DNA from: Vicinamibacteria bacterium
Lineage (GTDB): Bacteria > Acidobacteriota > Vicinamibacteria > Fen-336 > JAGNNV01
Assembly (NCBI GenBank): GCA_017990495.1
Contig: JAGNNV010000009.1
Coordinates: 1-38,239 of the forward strand
Length of the DNA stretch: 38,239 nucleotides
Direction of reading: 5' to 3'
Below the pieces are notes generated by a model. The model was not told the DNA's origin, searched no databases, and saw only the letters and a program-made list of their open reading frames with translations. The position numbers and the translations under genes are program-made. Positions 1-7,657 of the stretch are shown piece after piece. The stretch's first letter is position 1, and every line of letters begins with the position of its first letter.

Positions 1-846
1 CATCAGCGTGGCCCACAGGCGCCGGGCCGCCCGGAACTTGGCCACCTCCTCGATGAAGTCCGAATGGCAGGCGAAGAAGAACGACAGACGTTCGCCGAAA
101 ACGTTCGGGTCGAGTCCCTTGTCGCGGGCGGCGCGGACGTACTCGAGGGCGTGGGCGAAGGTGAAGGCGAGCTCCTGCGGCGCGGTCGATCCGGCCTCGC
201 GAATGTGATAGCCCGAGATGGAGATGGTGTTCCACTTGGGGACACGCTCGTGGCAGTAGGCGAAGAGATCGGTGACGAGGCGGAGAGAGGGCTTGGGCGG
301 GTAGATATAGGTGCCGCGGGCCACGTACTCCTTGAGGATGTCGTTCTGCACCGTGCCCGACAGCGCTTCTTCAGGGATGCCGCGCCGCCGCGCCACCGCG
401 ATGTACAGCCCGAGCAGGATCGACGCCGTCGAATTGATGGTCATCGACGTGGAGACCTGATCGAGGGGAACGGAGTCGAACAGGGTTTCCATGTCCTCGA
501 GCGAATCGATGGCAACCCCGACCCGGCCCACTTCGCCCATGGCGTGCGGGTCGTCGGAGTCGTAGCCGATTTGCGTGGGCAGGTCGAAGGCTACGGAAAG
601 CCCCATGGTGCCTTGCGCGAGCAGATATCGGTAGCGCTCGTTCGACTCGCGCGCCGTGCCGAAACCCGCGTATTGGCGCATGGTCCAGAAACGGGAACGG
701 TAGCCGCCGGGATGGACACCGCGGGTGAACGGGTACGTCCCCGGAGGGGGCAGCTCCGGTGAGCCGGTGCTGGTGAAGGCGGGGCGGGGAAGGCCGGAAG
801 GCGACAGGAACTCCGCTTTGCGGTCGGATTTTTTGGCAGGGGGCAT
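1..846 (-). CDS. Methylmalonyl-CoA mutase large subunit, N-terminal part (cut by window edge)
   Basis: The reading frame is open from ATG at 846 to the left edge (282 codons seen). It gives the TIM-barrel half of a B12-dependent acyl-CoA mutase, which interconverts methylmalonyl-CoA and succinyl-CoA in propionate metabolism. Family motifs are continuous: YPFTRGVHP (38-46), [18 protein letters not shown] (55-72), [19 protein letters not shown] (82-100), and [14 protein letters not shown] (209-222). Two residues separate this enzyme from isobutyryl-CoA mutase. Tyr59 sits in MRQYAGF and Arg177 in KEYVARGTY, 118 residues apart, like Tyr89/Arg207 of the Propionibacterium enzyme; isobutyryl-CoA mutase has Phe and Gln there. 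The B12-binding domain, if on the same chain, lies outside the window. No clear Shine-Dalgarno precedes the ATG, so the start is less certain than the identity. Confidence 0.93.
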   Translation of the reverse strand, partial: MPPAKKSDRKAEFLSPSGLPRPAFTSTGSPELPPPGTYPFTRGVHPGGYRSRFWTMRQYAGFGTARESNERYRYLLAQGTMGLSVAFDLPTQIGYDSDDPHAMGEVGRVGVAIDSLEDMETLFDSVPLDQVSTSMTINSTASILLGLYIAVARRRGIPEEALSGTVQNDILKEYVARGTYIYPPKPSLRLVTDLFAYCHERVPKWNTISISGYHIREAGSTAPQELAFTFAHALEYVRAARDKGLDPNVFGERLSFFFACHSDFIEEVAKFRAARRLWATLM

Positions 847-941
847 GAAGATTCTGGGGTCCGCCTTGGAAGGATACCTAGTCCGCCGGGCCTTTCCCCC
901 ACTATGATCCCACTTCGAACCCTTTCCTGGAGAACCCCCGA
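847..941. promoter_or_regulatory. Divergent intergenic region with a -10-like TATGAT
   Basis: These 95 bases separate the divergent mutase and PuuD-like genes. On the plus strand TATGAT (903-908) matches five of six bases of a sigma70 -10 box, but no good -35 lies 16-18 bases upstream. A GGAG at 928-931 serves as ribosome binding site for the plus gene. This is a weak call. Confidence 0.3.
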
Positions 942-1562
942 ATGCACAGTCCCGAAATGTCCGCCTTCATCCAGCTGGTCCTGCGCTGGTTCCACATCTT
1001 TTTCGGTGTGATCTGGATCGGTCATCTGTACTTCTTCAACTTCGTGAACGTGCCCTTCCAGGCGGGCCTCGACAAGGACTTGAAGCCCAAAGTGAACCCG
1101 GCCCTGCTCCTGCGCGCCCTCTGGTGGTTCCGCTGGGGCGCCATGTGGACGTTCGTCTTTGGCTGGCTCCTCTTCACCATCACCTACCTCATGGGCGGCA
1201 ATCTCTACGATGCCGATGATGCCTTCTCCCGCCGCGGCCTGTGGATGCTGGTGGGCGGGCTACTCGGTTCGGTGATGTGGTTCAACGTGTGGTTCGTGAT
1301 CTGGCCCGCACAGAAGCAGATCCTCGGCGGCCTCCTGGGCGCCAATCCTCCGGCTCCCGCGGAGCTGCCCAAGAAGGCGCTCCTGTTCTCACGCATCAAC
1401 CTCTGGCTGTCCGCCCCGATGTTCGTGGCCATGATCGCCGCTTCCCACGCGGACATGTGGACGACTATGCCGAGCTACCTCCACGGCGTCTTCATGCTGC
1501 TGGCCCTGGGCGCGATTCACGGGATGCTGAAGCTGGCCCCCAAGAAGGGCGCCGGCCTGTAA
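942..1562 (+). CDS. Urate-oxidase N-terminal (PuuD-like) membrane domain protein
   Basis: This 206-aa integral membrane protein has four to five hydrophobic helices, at about 12-35, 59-85, 99-123, 150-170 and 178-196. The first helix contains [17 protein letters not shown] with His17 and His27. That pattern is typical of the Urate_ox_N/PuuD family, in which such histidines are candidate haem ligands. In proteobacterial PuuD the membrane domain is fused to a C-terminal cytochrome c and oxidises urate. Here the protein ends right after the membrane part (LAPKKGAGL) with no CxxCH, so a urate oxidase role is not shown. Stand-alone versions are common in environmental bacteria and are usually left as hypothetical. 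GGAG about 10 bases upstream supports the ATG at 942. No purine catabolic genes are adjacent. Confidence 0.75.
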   Translation: MHSPEMSAFIQLVLRWFHIFFGVIWIGHLYFFNFVNVPFQAGLDKDLKPKVNPALLLRALWWFRWGAMWTFVFGWLLFTITYLMGGNLYDADDAFSRRGLWMLVGGLLGSVMWFNVWFVIWPAQKQILGGLLGANPPAPAELPKKALLFSRINLWLSAPMFVAMIAASHADMWTTMPSYLHGVFMLLALGAIHGMLKLAPKKGAGL

Positions 1563-1563
1563 C

Positions 1564-1581
1564 GCCCCCGCGACGCGGGGC
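1564..1581. terminator. Short GC hairpin between convergent genes
   Basis: Two bases after the stop of the PuuD-like gene, CCCCG (1566-1570) pairs with CGGGG (1576-1580) around CGACG. A further G-C pair outside closes across one bulged C. There is no T tract on either strand, so it may be a Rho-dependent or bidirectional end. It sits in the 25-base gap between convergent genes. Confidence 0.35.
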
Positions 1582-1587
1582 GCCCAG

Positions 1588-2106
1588 TCAGTTCTTCGCG
1601 CCGGGAACGGGGACGAACGTCACTCCGGTCGGATCGAGGTACTCGGGCAGTTTCGTCTTCTGCTTGGCCGAGGTCGCGTTCACGATGATGGAGGATGCCT
1701 TCTTGGCATCCTTCTGCACGGCCGGGAACGGACAGTCTTCCTCGGTCTGAATCTGCAGCTGGTAGGTGCTCGTCCGCTTGCTCTCGTACTCGGTGTCGGT
1801 GGCCTGTATGTAGTACTCGATGGTCCTCAGTTTCCCGGGCTTGACGCCGGGGAGGGTGGCGCAGAAGCGGGCGCCTTCGAACACCATCTCGGTGACCAGG
1901 TATTCCTTCTCTCCCGGCTTCCGGAAGTAGGCGCGAACCTTGGCGATGTCACCGTCGTCGAGGACGGATGCGCACAGTTCGGTGGGCTTTCCGATCAGAG
2001 AGCACTGGGCGGGCTGATGCTCTACCAGGGGCGGATCGTTGGCGAGCACGCCGGTGGCGGCGGCCAGCGACAAGACGGACGTGTGGACGAGAAGAGACCG
2101 TTTCAT
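1588..2106 (-). CDS. Secreted four-cysteine protein of unknown function
   Basis: This 172-aa protein begins MKRSLLVHTSVLSLAAATG and has an Ala-rich hydrophobic stretch ending near LAND, so it is probably a Sec substrate. The mature part has four cysteines (QCSL, LCAS, FCATL, DCPF), enough for two disulfides. It also has alternating hydrophobic strands (KVRAYFRK, EYLVTEMVFEG, RTIEYYIQATD) that look like an Ig-like beta sandwich. The pattern 'V-R-A-Y-F-R ... Y-Y-I-Q-A-T-D' resembles beta-sandwich domains I recall from other Acidobacteria, but I have no family name. The start at 2106 is preferred over the longer open frame, which would run into the 38-bp repeats; the preferred start gives a proper signal peptide and has AGGA eight bases upstream. 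It lies downstream of the kinase gene on the same strand, across the repeat array. Confidence 0.7.
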   Translation of the reverse strand: MKRSLLVHTSVLSLAAATGVLANDPPLVEHQPAQCSLIGKPTELCASVLDDGDIAKVRAYFRKPGEKEYLVTEMVFEGARFCATLPGVKPGKLRTIEYYIQATDTEYESKRTSTYQLQIQTEEDCPFPAVQKDAKKASSIIVNATSAKQKTKLPEYLDPTGVTFVPVPGAKN

Positions 2107-2126
2107 GCCTGTGATCCTACCGCCAA

Positions 2127-2278
2127 CCCTTCGACGGATCCATTCCGTCGGGCTCAGGGCATCGCCCTTCGACGGATCCATTCCGTCGGACTCAGGGCGG
2201 CGCCCTTCGACGGATCCATTCCGCCGGACTCAGGGCGGCGCCCTTCGACCGATCCATCCTGCCGGACTCAGGGCAAGC
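2127..2278. repeat. Tandem array of four 38-bp units, each an imperfect hairpin
   Basis: Units start at 2127, 2165, 2203 and 2241, exactly 38 bases apart. Each has the order CCCTTCGACGGATCCATTCC, then GTCGG(A/G)CTCAGGGC, then a 4-base linker. Units 1-3 differ at only a few positions and unit 4 is the most diverged. Within a unit GACGGA pairs with TCCGTC around TCCAT, and the flanking CCCT pairs with AGGG, giving a two-step hairpin. The array fills most of the space between the stop of the kinase gene (2289) and the start of the next minus-strand gene (2106). There are no unique spacers, so it is not a CRISPR. Possible roles are a REP-like element, an mRNA-stabilising structure or an attenuator. 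Confidence 0.92.
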
Positions 2279-2288
2279 CCGTTGCGCC

Positions 2289-4649
2289 CTACTTCCAGGA
2301 GATGGTGTTGCGGTAGGTCTCGCCCTTGGAGCCGGTGACGGTGGCGGTGTAGGCCCAGTCCGTAATGGACTCGCTCCACACCTCGCCCGCGGAGTAGACG
2401 ATGGCGGTGTCGCCGGGAGCCACGCTCGAGACGGCCAGGGGCTGGGCCGCGCCCACACCTTTGCCGTTGATATTGAGGCGCACGGTGAGGCCTTTGAGGG
2501 AGATGGGCGCGCTGCCCTCGTTGGTGAACTTCACGAGGATCTTGTAGGGGTCGCCGGGCCGGGGGCTCTTTGGCTGAAGTTCGAAGCTGACGCTGCCCGG
2601 CATGTCGGCGGCCTGGGTGCCGGATTTCACACCGCCGGCGTCGCCGAACCCGGCCGCGCCAAGACCCGAAGGTCCGCCGGCCTTCTTGTCGGTGCGGCCG
2701 GCAGTGAAGCTCTTTCCTCCCGAGGCGGGTGCTCCCGCGCTGGTGGCCGCGGTCGCGGCGCGCCGGGCCGTCATGGCGCCGATCTTCCCGCTCTGCGCCG
2801 GACCATTGCCGGCGTCGAGCTTGATGACCTCGTCGTAGAGGGCGATCGCTTCATCGAACTTGTCGGAACCGAGAGCCGTGGCGGCTTTCGCGAGCAAGGC
2901 ATTGATGGCGGTCTCCGTGGCCTGCTTCTCCTGAAGGGCCTTCGCCTGTGCGGCGCTCGCGGCAAGGGTCTGCTCCGCCGCCTCCGCTTTCGATATCTCG
3001 TTCAGGACTTCAGTCACCTGCGAATCCCAGGGCGCCTTGGCGCTGGCTTCCTGAGCGATCTGACGGGCGCGGGGGAAGTCCTTGGCTGAGAGCGCGGTGC
3101 GCGCTGCAGCCAGGCGGGCCCGGGCGTCTTTGCCGTTCCGCGCCTGATCGAGGATTTTCTGGCCCGCGGTGCTCGCGGGATCCTCGCGCAGCGCCTCCTG
3201 CGCCTTCTGGATGGCGCGGTCGTAGTCGCCGCGGCCGAACGCTTCGCTGGCCGCTCGAACCGTGCCTGCGGACTTGCCTTCGGCCTCGAACTTGGGCGCA
3301 GGGGCCGCGGTGGCGACGGCTGCGGGAGTGGGAGTCGCGGCAGCGGCGGTGGTCGGGGCTGCTGCCGGCGTAGGCGTGGCGGCAACCTGGGTCTCGGCCT
3401 TGTTGCTGTCGAGTTTGTTGGCGATGAAATAGAGACCGCCCCCGACCGTGACGATGAGGAAGACGAAGCCCGCGGCGATGACGGTGGTGTTGGACTTCGG
3501 TTCCGGCGCCGGCGCGGGCTGCGGCCGCGCGGGAGCCTGCACCCGGGTTGCACCGGCTCGCGTGCCACCGGCCTGGGTTGGAGCTCCGACGCGAGTGGCG
3601 CCCACCCGCGTGGCTCCGGCGAGGGTAGCGCTGCTTCCCGTGGCCATGGTGGCCGCGGCGCCCACCCGAGTGGCGGCCTGACCGCGAGACAGATCGACGG
3701 TGCCGTCGGTGTCGTGGTCGTCGAGCAGGTCTTCGAGGGGGGCCGGAGTGCCGGTCGGGGCGTTCAGGTCGACGAGGTCGTCGATGGCGCGATTGGCGGC
3801 CGAGGCGGAAGTTCCGTAGGTGGCGAGATAGTCGCGCAGAGCGAGGGCGAACTGCGTGGCGTTCTCGTACCGCTGACCCAGATCCTTGGCCAGAGCCTTG
3901 GAAAGAATCGGGGTGAGGGCGTCGTACTCGGGCCCGGGCGGGATGGCGTTCCAGTTCGGATCGTCATGGGTGATCTTGAAGAAGATCGCCATCAGGTTTT
4001 CCGCGTGGAACGGCCGCTTGCCCACGAGCATCTCGTAGAACATGCAACCCACGCTGAACAGGTCGGAGCGACCGTCGACCCGGGCGCCCTTGACCTGCTC
4101 CGGCGACATGTAGTCGGCGGTGCCGACGATGGCCCCGGTGCCGGTGACGGAGGCGGTGGTGAGCCTCGCCACACCGAAGTCCATGATCTTCACCGCGCCG
4201 TCGTTGCCGATGAAGATGTTCGCGGGCTTGATGTCGCGGTGCACGATGCCGGCCTGGTGGGCGTGGGCGAGGCCCACCAGCACCTGGACGATGATCGAGA
4301 CCTTCCGCTCGAGCGGCATGGGGCCGAGGCGCAGGGTTTTCTGCAGGTCGTCGCCGCGCAGAAGCTCCATGGCCATGTACGGCGACCCGTCGGTGTGATA
4401 GCCGAGATCGAAGACGTTGACCACGTTCGGATGCGACAGCTTGGCCACCGCCTTGGCCTCGCGTTCGAACCGCATCTTCAGCTCCGGGTCATCGGCGATG
4501 TTCGAGACCATGACCTTGAGCGCGACCTCGCGGTCGAGCATCGAGTCCTTGGCCAGATACACGATGCCCATCGCACCCTTGCCCAGGGGCTTGATGATGT
4601 CGTACTTGCCGATACGGCCGGTTATTTCTTTGAGAGCCGGTTCACTCAC
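2289..4649 (-). CDS. Transmembrane Ser/Thr protein kinase (PknB type) with periplasmic tail
   Basis: A 786-aa protein. The N-terminal Hanks-type kinase domain (about 15-275) has all catalytic elements: glycine loop GKGAMGIV (23-30), Lys45 in VALKV, HRDIKPAN (137-144), DFGVAR (157-162) and SPEQ (182-185) in the APE position. A juxtamembrane linker (about 280-385) is acidic, then carries repeated A-T-R-V-[GQ]-A peptides (326-372). One membrane helix spans about 389-410. The outer part is Ala/Pro-rich, then has alpha-helical TPR-like repeats (about 445-620), and ends in a beta-sandwich-like domain (about 685-786; SFELQPKSPRPGDPYKILV). There are no PASTA repeats, so the sensor half differs from classical PknB. 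It is encoded 55 bases downstream of pal, so an envelope-sensing role is plausible. Substrates are unknown. Confidence 0.9.
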   Translation of the reverse strand: MSEPALKEITGRIGKYDIIKPLGKGAMGIVYLAKDSMLDREVALKVMVSNIADDPELKMRFEREAKAVAKLSHPNVVNVFDLGYHTDGSPYMAMELLRGDDLQKTLRLGPMPLERKVSIIVQVLVGLAHAHQAGIVHRDIKPANIFIGNDGAVKIMDFGVARLTTASVTGTGAIVGTADYMSPEQVKGARVDGRSDLFSVGCMFYEMLVGKRPFHAENLMAIFFKITHDDPNWNAIPPGPEYDALTPILSKALAKDLGQRYENATQFALALRDYLATYGTSASAANRAIDDLVDLNAPTGTPAPLEDLLDDHDTDGTVDLSRGQAATRVGAAATMATGSSATLAGATRVGATRVGAPTQAGGTRAGATRVQAPARPQPAPAPEPKSNTTVIAAGFVFLIVTVGGGLYFIANKLDSNKAETQVAATPTPAAAPTTAAAATPTPAAVATAAPAPKFEAEGKSAGTVRAASEAFGRGDYDRAIQKAQEALREDPASTAGQKILDQARNGKDARARLAAARTALSAKDFPRARQIAQEASAKAPWDSQVTEVLNEISKAEAAEQTLAASAAQAKALQEKQATETAINALLAKAATALGSDKFDEAIALYDEVIKLDAGNGPAQSGKIGAMTARRAATAATSAGAPASGGKSFTAGRTDKKAGGPSGLGAAGFGDAGGVKSGTQAADMPGSVSFELQPKSPRPGDPYKILVKFTNEGSAPISLKGLTVRLNINGKGVGAAQPLAVSSVAPGDTAIVYSAGEVWSESITDWAYTATVTGSKGETYRNTISWK

Positions 4650-4704
4650 TGCGCGATGGATTCCTTAGTAGTTTCGGGCCTGGGCTCTCGAGACAACCGA
4701 CAAG

Positions 4705-5274
4705 TCAGCGGGCGGTTTTTCCCGTGACCGCAAAGTGAGCGCGACGATTGCGCTGCCAGCACTCCTCGGTGGACTCGCCGCACACGGGAATCTCCTTGCC
4801 GTAGGCCACGGCCTTGATCCGCGAAGCGGGAATGCCCACCGAGATCAGGTAGTCGTGGGCCATGCGGGCGCGGCGGTCGGAGAGGGCGAGGTTGTACTCG
4901 ATGGTGCCGCGCTCGTCGGCGTGGCCCTCGATGGTCACGACGAGGAAATCGAACTTCTTCAGGACCTCGCCGTTCCGGACCAGGGTTTCCCGATCGGCTT
5001 CGCGGAGTTCGGCCTGGTCGAAGTCGAAGTAGACGTCGCCGAGCAGGCCCATGCGATCGATCTCATCGATGGGGGTCTGGCGAATGGTCTCGTATTCGTT
5101 CGGAACCGGAACCGGGGTCATCTCGGTGGGCGTGGGCGCAGGGGTGGGGTTCACCGGGACCACGAACGGAGTGGGGGAGGGAGCGGGAGCGGGAACGTAG
5201 GGCCGCTCCTTTTTGCACGCCGCACCCGCAATGACAAGAATCGCCATGACCGCCAGTTTGTGATTCAGTCGCAT
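4705..5274 (-). CDS. pal: Peptidoglycan-associated lipoprotein (Pal/OmpA C-terminal family)
   Basis: A 189-aa lipoprotein. The signal peptide [17 protein letters not shown] ends in a lipobox with Cys20 (AGAAC-KK). A Pro-rich linker follows (25-55), then an OmpA C-terminal domain (about 80-187). Peptidoglycan-binding motifs are present: VYFDFDQAELREADRETL, then IEGHADERGTIEYNLALSDRRA, whose Asp and Arg contact the diaminopimelate stem in known structures. Pal tethers the outer membrane to peptidoglycan in the Tol-Pal system; tolA/B/Q/R are not in this window. Its ATG shares one base with the tatA stop (TAATG), so translation is probably coupled. Length and motif order match the family. Confidence 0.9.
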   Translation of the reverse strand: MRLNHKLAVMAILVIAGAACKKERPYVPAPAPSPTPFVVPVNPTPAPTPTEMTPVPVPNEYETIRQTPIDEIDRMGLLGDVYFDFDQAELREADRETLVRNGEVLKKFDFLVVTIEGHADERGTIEYNLALSDRRARMAHDYLISVGIPASRIKAVAYGKEIPVCGESTEECWQRNRRAHFAVTGKTAR

Positions 5275-5453
5275 TACTTTTTCTCCTCGCTGGTTCCGGG
5301 TGAAGAAGGAGCGGAATCGTCCTTCACAGCCTTCTTGAAATTACGGATGCCTTCGCCCATGCCTTTGCCCAGGTCGGCGATCCGACTGGTGCCGAAAATG
5401 AAAACGAGAATGACGAGAATGAGAAGGAGTTCTTGGACACCGAGACCGAACAT
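5274..5453 (-). CDS. tatA: Twin-arginine translocase subunit TatA/TatE
   Basis: This small protein (59 aa from the preferred start) has one N-terminal helix ([14 protein letters not shown]), the FG-x-S/T hinge, and an amphipathic helix ([20 protein letters not shown]). A short charged tail ending in EEKK follows. This is the TatA/E plan; TatA oligomers form the pore of the Tat export system for folded proteins. Two ATGs lie back to back at 5456 and 5453. The Shine-Dalgarno AAGGAGGC ends directly before the first ATG, which leaves too little room, so the second ATG at 5453 is preferred. It is followed without a gap by pal. tatB and tatC are not nearby. Confidence 0.9.
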   Translation of the reverse strand: MFGLGVQELLLILVILVFIFGTSRIADLGKGMGEGIRNFKKAVKDDSAPSSPGTSEEKK

Positions 5454-5551
5454 CATGCCTCCTTGGGAGATCGACGGCCCGACAAGGCAGTTGACAAGCG
5501 ACGGACTGCTTTTCGGGAATCAACGGGGATCATAACCCTGCTCCGGCAACC

Positions 5552-5731
5552 TCAGGCATCGTGGTTCTGGTCGCCGTCCTCGTCGGCCGGTTCGGCCCGG
5601 GCCAGCCGTAATGGCTCGAAGCCCAGCACCTCGAGTTCGGCGCCGCAAGAGGGACACGCGAAGATCTCGCCCCGATCCACATCGAATTCAGCGATGGTGA
5701 TGGGATGTTGGCAGTGGGGGCAGGGGGCCAA
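5552..5731 (-). CDS. LysW-like zinc-ribbon protein with TTG start
   Basis: The reading frame gives 59 aa: M(TTG)APCPHCQHP, then ITIAEFDVDRGEIFACPSCG, then AELEVLGFEPLRLARAEPAD and EDGDQNHDA. Two CPxC knuckles (Cys4/Cys7 and Cys26/Cys29) form a zinc ribbon, and 'CPSCGAELEVLGFEPLRL' is the hallmark of the LysW/ArgW amino-group carrier family. Carriers of that family end in EDWGE, whose terminal Glu is the attachment site. This protein ends in DGDQNHDA, so the carrier function is doubtful. TTG is chosen because MAPCPHC aligns with the family start and AAAGG lies 7 bases upstream. The frame stays open upstream but only to CTG. It starts 17 bases after the preceding gene, so the two are probably one operon. 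Confidence 0.75.
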   Translation of the reverse strand: MAPCPHCQHPITIAEFDVDRGEIFACPSCGAELEVLGFEPLRLARAEPADEDGDQNHDA

Positions 5732-5748
5732 GGGGAAGCCTTTCGGTC

Positions 5749-6273
5749 TCAGTTGAAGTCGATCTTCACCACCCGCGTGCCCGGCGTGGAGCCGCAGTCA
5801 ACCAGAGCAGAGAAGGACACCATGCAGAACGAACGCTCGATCCCCGACAGGGTTTTGCCGGCCACATCGAGGCTGCGCGGCTGGTAGAAGAACCCCTTGT
5901 CGAGATCGGGGGCCAGGACGTCGCGGGCGGGAATCTCGACCTTCAGCGCGCCCGTCTTCAGGTTGATGGAGGTGACCCGGAACGAGCCGTCCGTCTCTTC
6001 GTGGGTGAAGGTGACGGTGTCGCCTTTCACCGGGTAGGTCTTCTTGCCCAGGATCAGCATGGGGTGCTCGCGGGTCTGCGCCTTGGCAGAACTCACCGGC
6101 TCCTTCTGTCTCCAGGTGGCGAACTCGTAGGTGAGTTTCCACTCGACCAGCGCCACCGAGGTGCCGTCGGCGAGGTGAAGGGTGGCGACCGACGCGAGTT
6201 CCTCCTGGGCGGGAGCGGTCAAAGGAGAAATCAGCAGCAGGGCGCAAAGGCTCAGCATGGAAAAGCGCATCAT
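5749..6273 (-). CDS. Secreted protein of unknown function
   Basis: A 174-aa protein starting MMRFSMLSLCALLLISPLTA with a signal peptidase I-like end at APAQ. The mature chain is rich in beta strands (VATLHLADGTSVALVEWKL, FRVTSINLKTGALKVEI) and has two cysteines close to the C-terminus (FCMV, DCGS) that may form a disulfide. I do not recognise the family. The start at 6273 is chosen because GAGGA lies 7 bases upstream and the signal peptide is complete; a second ATG follows directly at 6270. It leads the minus-strand run toward the LysW-like, tatA, pal and kinase genes and is divergent from the APC permease gene. Confidence 0.65.
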   Translation of the reverse strand: MMRFSMLSLCALLLISPLTAPAQEELASVATLHLADGTSVALVEWKLTYEFATWRQKEPVSSAKAQTREHPMLILGKKTYPVKGDTVTFTHEETDGSFRVTSINLKTGALKVEIPARDVLAPDLDKGFFYQPRSLDVAGKTLSGIERSFCMVSFSALVDCGSTPGTRVVKIDFN

Positions 6274-6348
6274 TGGATTGTCCTCGAGGTGTGACTGGAG
6301 TTTAGACGCGACTCGCCGCCTTTCGTCGAGGCCCGGTTTGGCTTTGGC

Positions 6349-6354
6349 TATCAT
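6349..6354 (+). promoter_or_regulatory. Candidate -10 box (TATCAT) for a leaderless permease transcript
   Basis: TATCAT matches five of six -10 bases and ends 5 bases before the ATG at 6360. No Shine-Dalgarno is visible there. If used, transcription would begin at or beside the start codon. No good -35 hexamer is visible at 16-18 bases. Confidence 0.35.
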
Positions 6355-6359
6355 GCTGC

Positions 6360-7625
6360 ATGAGCGCCCCAAGACCCGTCCGCGCCATTTCGCGCGCCGA
6401 CCTCACCCTCGCCATCGTGAATGGCGTCATTGGCAGCGCGATCTTCGGCATGCCCGCCCAGATCGCGGCCTTGACCGGAGTCCAGAGCCCGCTCGCCCAT
6501 TTGATCGCCGCCCTTGGCGTGTTGACCATTGTCCTGTGCTTCGCCGAGGTGGCCAGTCGTTTCGAGGACAGCGGCGGGGCCTACCTCTATTCGCGGGAAG
6601 CCTTCGGCCGCCACGTCGGTTTCCAGGCGGGCTGGTTGACGCTGTGGACACGACTTCTCTCCGCCGCCGCGAACCTGAACATCTTTGCGAGTTATCTCGC
6701 CCAGATCCTGCCTGCGGCGGGAGGGGGCGCCGGTCGCTCGGCGGTGATCGTGGGCGTGCTTTCGGTGATCACTCTCATCAACCTCATCGGAGTGAAGCAG
6801 GCCTCGTGGGCCATTGACGTGTTCACCGTCGCCAAACTCCTTCCCCTGGGGCTGCTCGTGGTGTGGGGCCTTCCCTCCGTGTCCGCCGACGTGCTTCAGA
6901 CTCAAGCCGTGGCCGAGCCCCAGTGGACCCAGGCCATTCTGCTCCTGATCTTCGCCTTCGGTGGTTTCGAAGCCCCGCTCATGTCGGCGGGAGAAGCCAA
7001 GGACGCCCGCAAGGACAGCGCCTTCGCGCTTCTCACCGCCCTCGGCCTCATCGCCGCCGTCTACATATCGGTTCAGTACGTGACCATCGGCCTCGTGCCG
7101 AATCTCCAGGCGGAGAAGGCTCCCATCGCCGCGGCCTTCTCCGTGCTTTGGGGGCCGTGGGGCGTGGTCTTCGCCTCGTTTGCGGCCATGATCTCGGTCT
7201 GGGGCTGGGCCACCGGGAACGGACTTCAGTCGCCACGACTCCTCTATTCGATGGCCGAGCGAGGTGAGCTGCCGGGTCTGTTCGCCCGTGTCCATCCGCG
7301 CTTCCTGACTCCCCACGTGTCCATCATCGGATTCTCCGTGGTGGCCGGCATCCTCGCCATCGTCGGAACCTTCGAGGGCAACGCGGTGCTCTCCGCCATC
7401 GTCCGCCTCATCATCTACGCGATGGTCTGCGTCTCGCTCTGGGTTTTCCGCAAGACCCGCGGTCCCGCGCACTTCTCTGTCCCCTTCGCCGTGCCTATCT
7501 CCGCCCTGGCCCTGGGCTTTTGTCTGTACATGCTTTCCACCCGCAGTTTTGCCCAAGGAGGAATCATCGTGGGCGCGATGGTGGTGGGCCATGTCCTGAT
7601 GCTGGCCCAGACCCGGAAGGGGTGA
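6360..7625 (+). CDS. APC-superfamily amino acid permease
   Basis: A 421-aa inner-membrane transporter with about 12 hydrophobic helices. The first helix carries the broken-helix motif NGVIGSAIFGMPAQIA (about 21-36), typical of amino acid-polyamine-cation (APC) permeases, where it lines the substrate site. LCFAEVASRFEDSGGAYLYS (about 60-79) is the second family signature. FAFGGFEAPLMSAGEAKD (about 198-215) matches the helix 6 region. The specific substrate cannot be read from the sequence. No Shine-Dalgarno precedes the ATG; see the leaderless promoter call. It is divergent from the secreted protein gene at 5749-6273 and convergent with the ADOP permease gene. Confidence 0.85.
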   Translation: MSAPRPVRAISRADLTLAIVNGVIGSAIFGMPAQIAALTGVQSPLAHLIAALGVLTIVLCFAEVASRFEDSGGAYLYSREAFGRHVGFQAGWLTLWTRLLSAAANLNIFASYLAQILPAAGGGAGRSAVIVGVLSVITLINLIGVKQASWAIDVFTVAKLLPLGLLVVWGLPSVSADVLQTQAVAEPQWTQAILLLIFAFGGFEAPLMSAGEAKDARKDSAFALLTALGLIAAVYISVQYVTIGLVPNLQAEKAPIAAAFSVLWGPWGVVFASFAAMISVWGWATGNGLQSPRLLYSMAERGELPGLFARVHPRFLTPHVSIIGFSVVAGILAIVGTFEGNAVLSAIVRLIIYAMVCVSLWVFRKTRGPAHFSVPFAVPISALALGFCLYMLSTRSFAQGGIIVGAMVVGHVLMLAQTRKG

Positions 7626-7632
7626 CCAAAGC

Positions 7633-7657
7633 GATCAGGGCCGCCTGCCGCCCGATC
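7633..7657. terminator. Hairpin between convergent permease genes
   Basis: GATC (7633-7636) and GGGC (7638-7641) pair with GCCC (7650-7653) and GATC (7654-7657), with one bulged A and an 8-base loop. It fills most of the 31-base gap between the two convergent stops. There is no T tract, so it may act in both directions but weakly. Confidence 0.35.

Noticed and set aside
2127-2278. CRISPR array
   Set aside because: The units are contiguous 38-bp tandem copies with only a 4-base variable linker, no unique spacers and no cas genes.
6351-7592. 413-codon minus-strand frame over the APC permease
   Set aside because: The product is hydrophilic, low in complexity and lacks motifs; the opposite strand encodes a clear 12-helix transporter.
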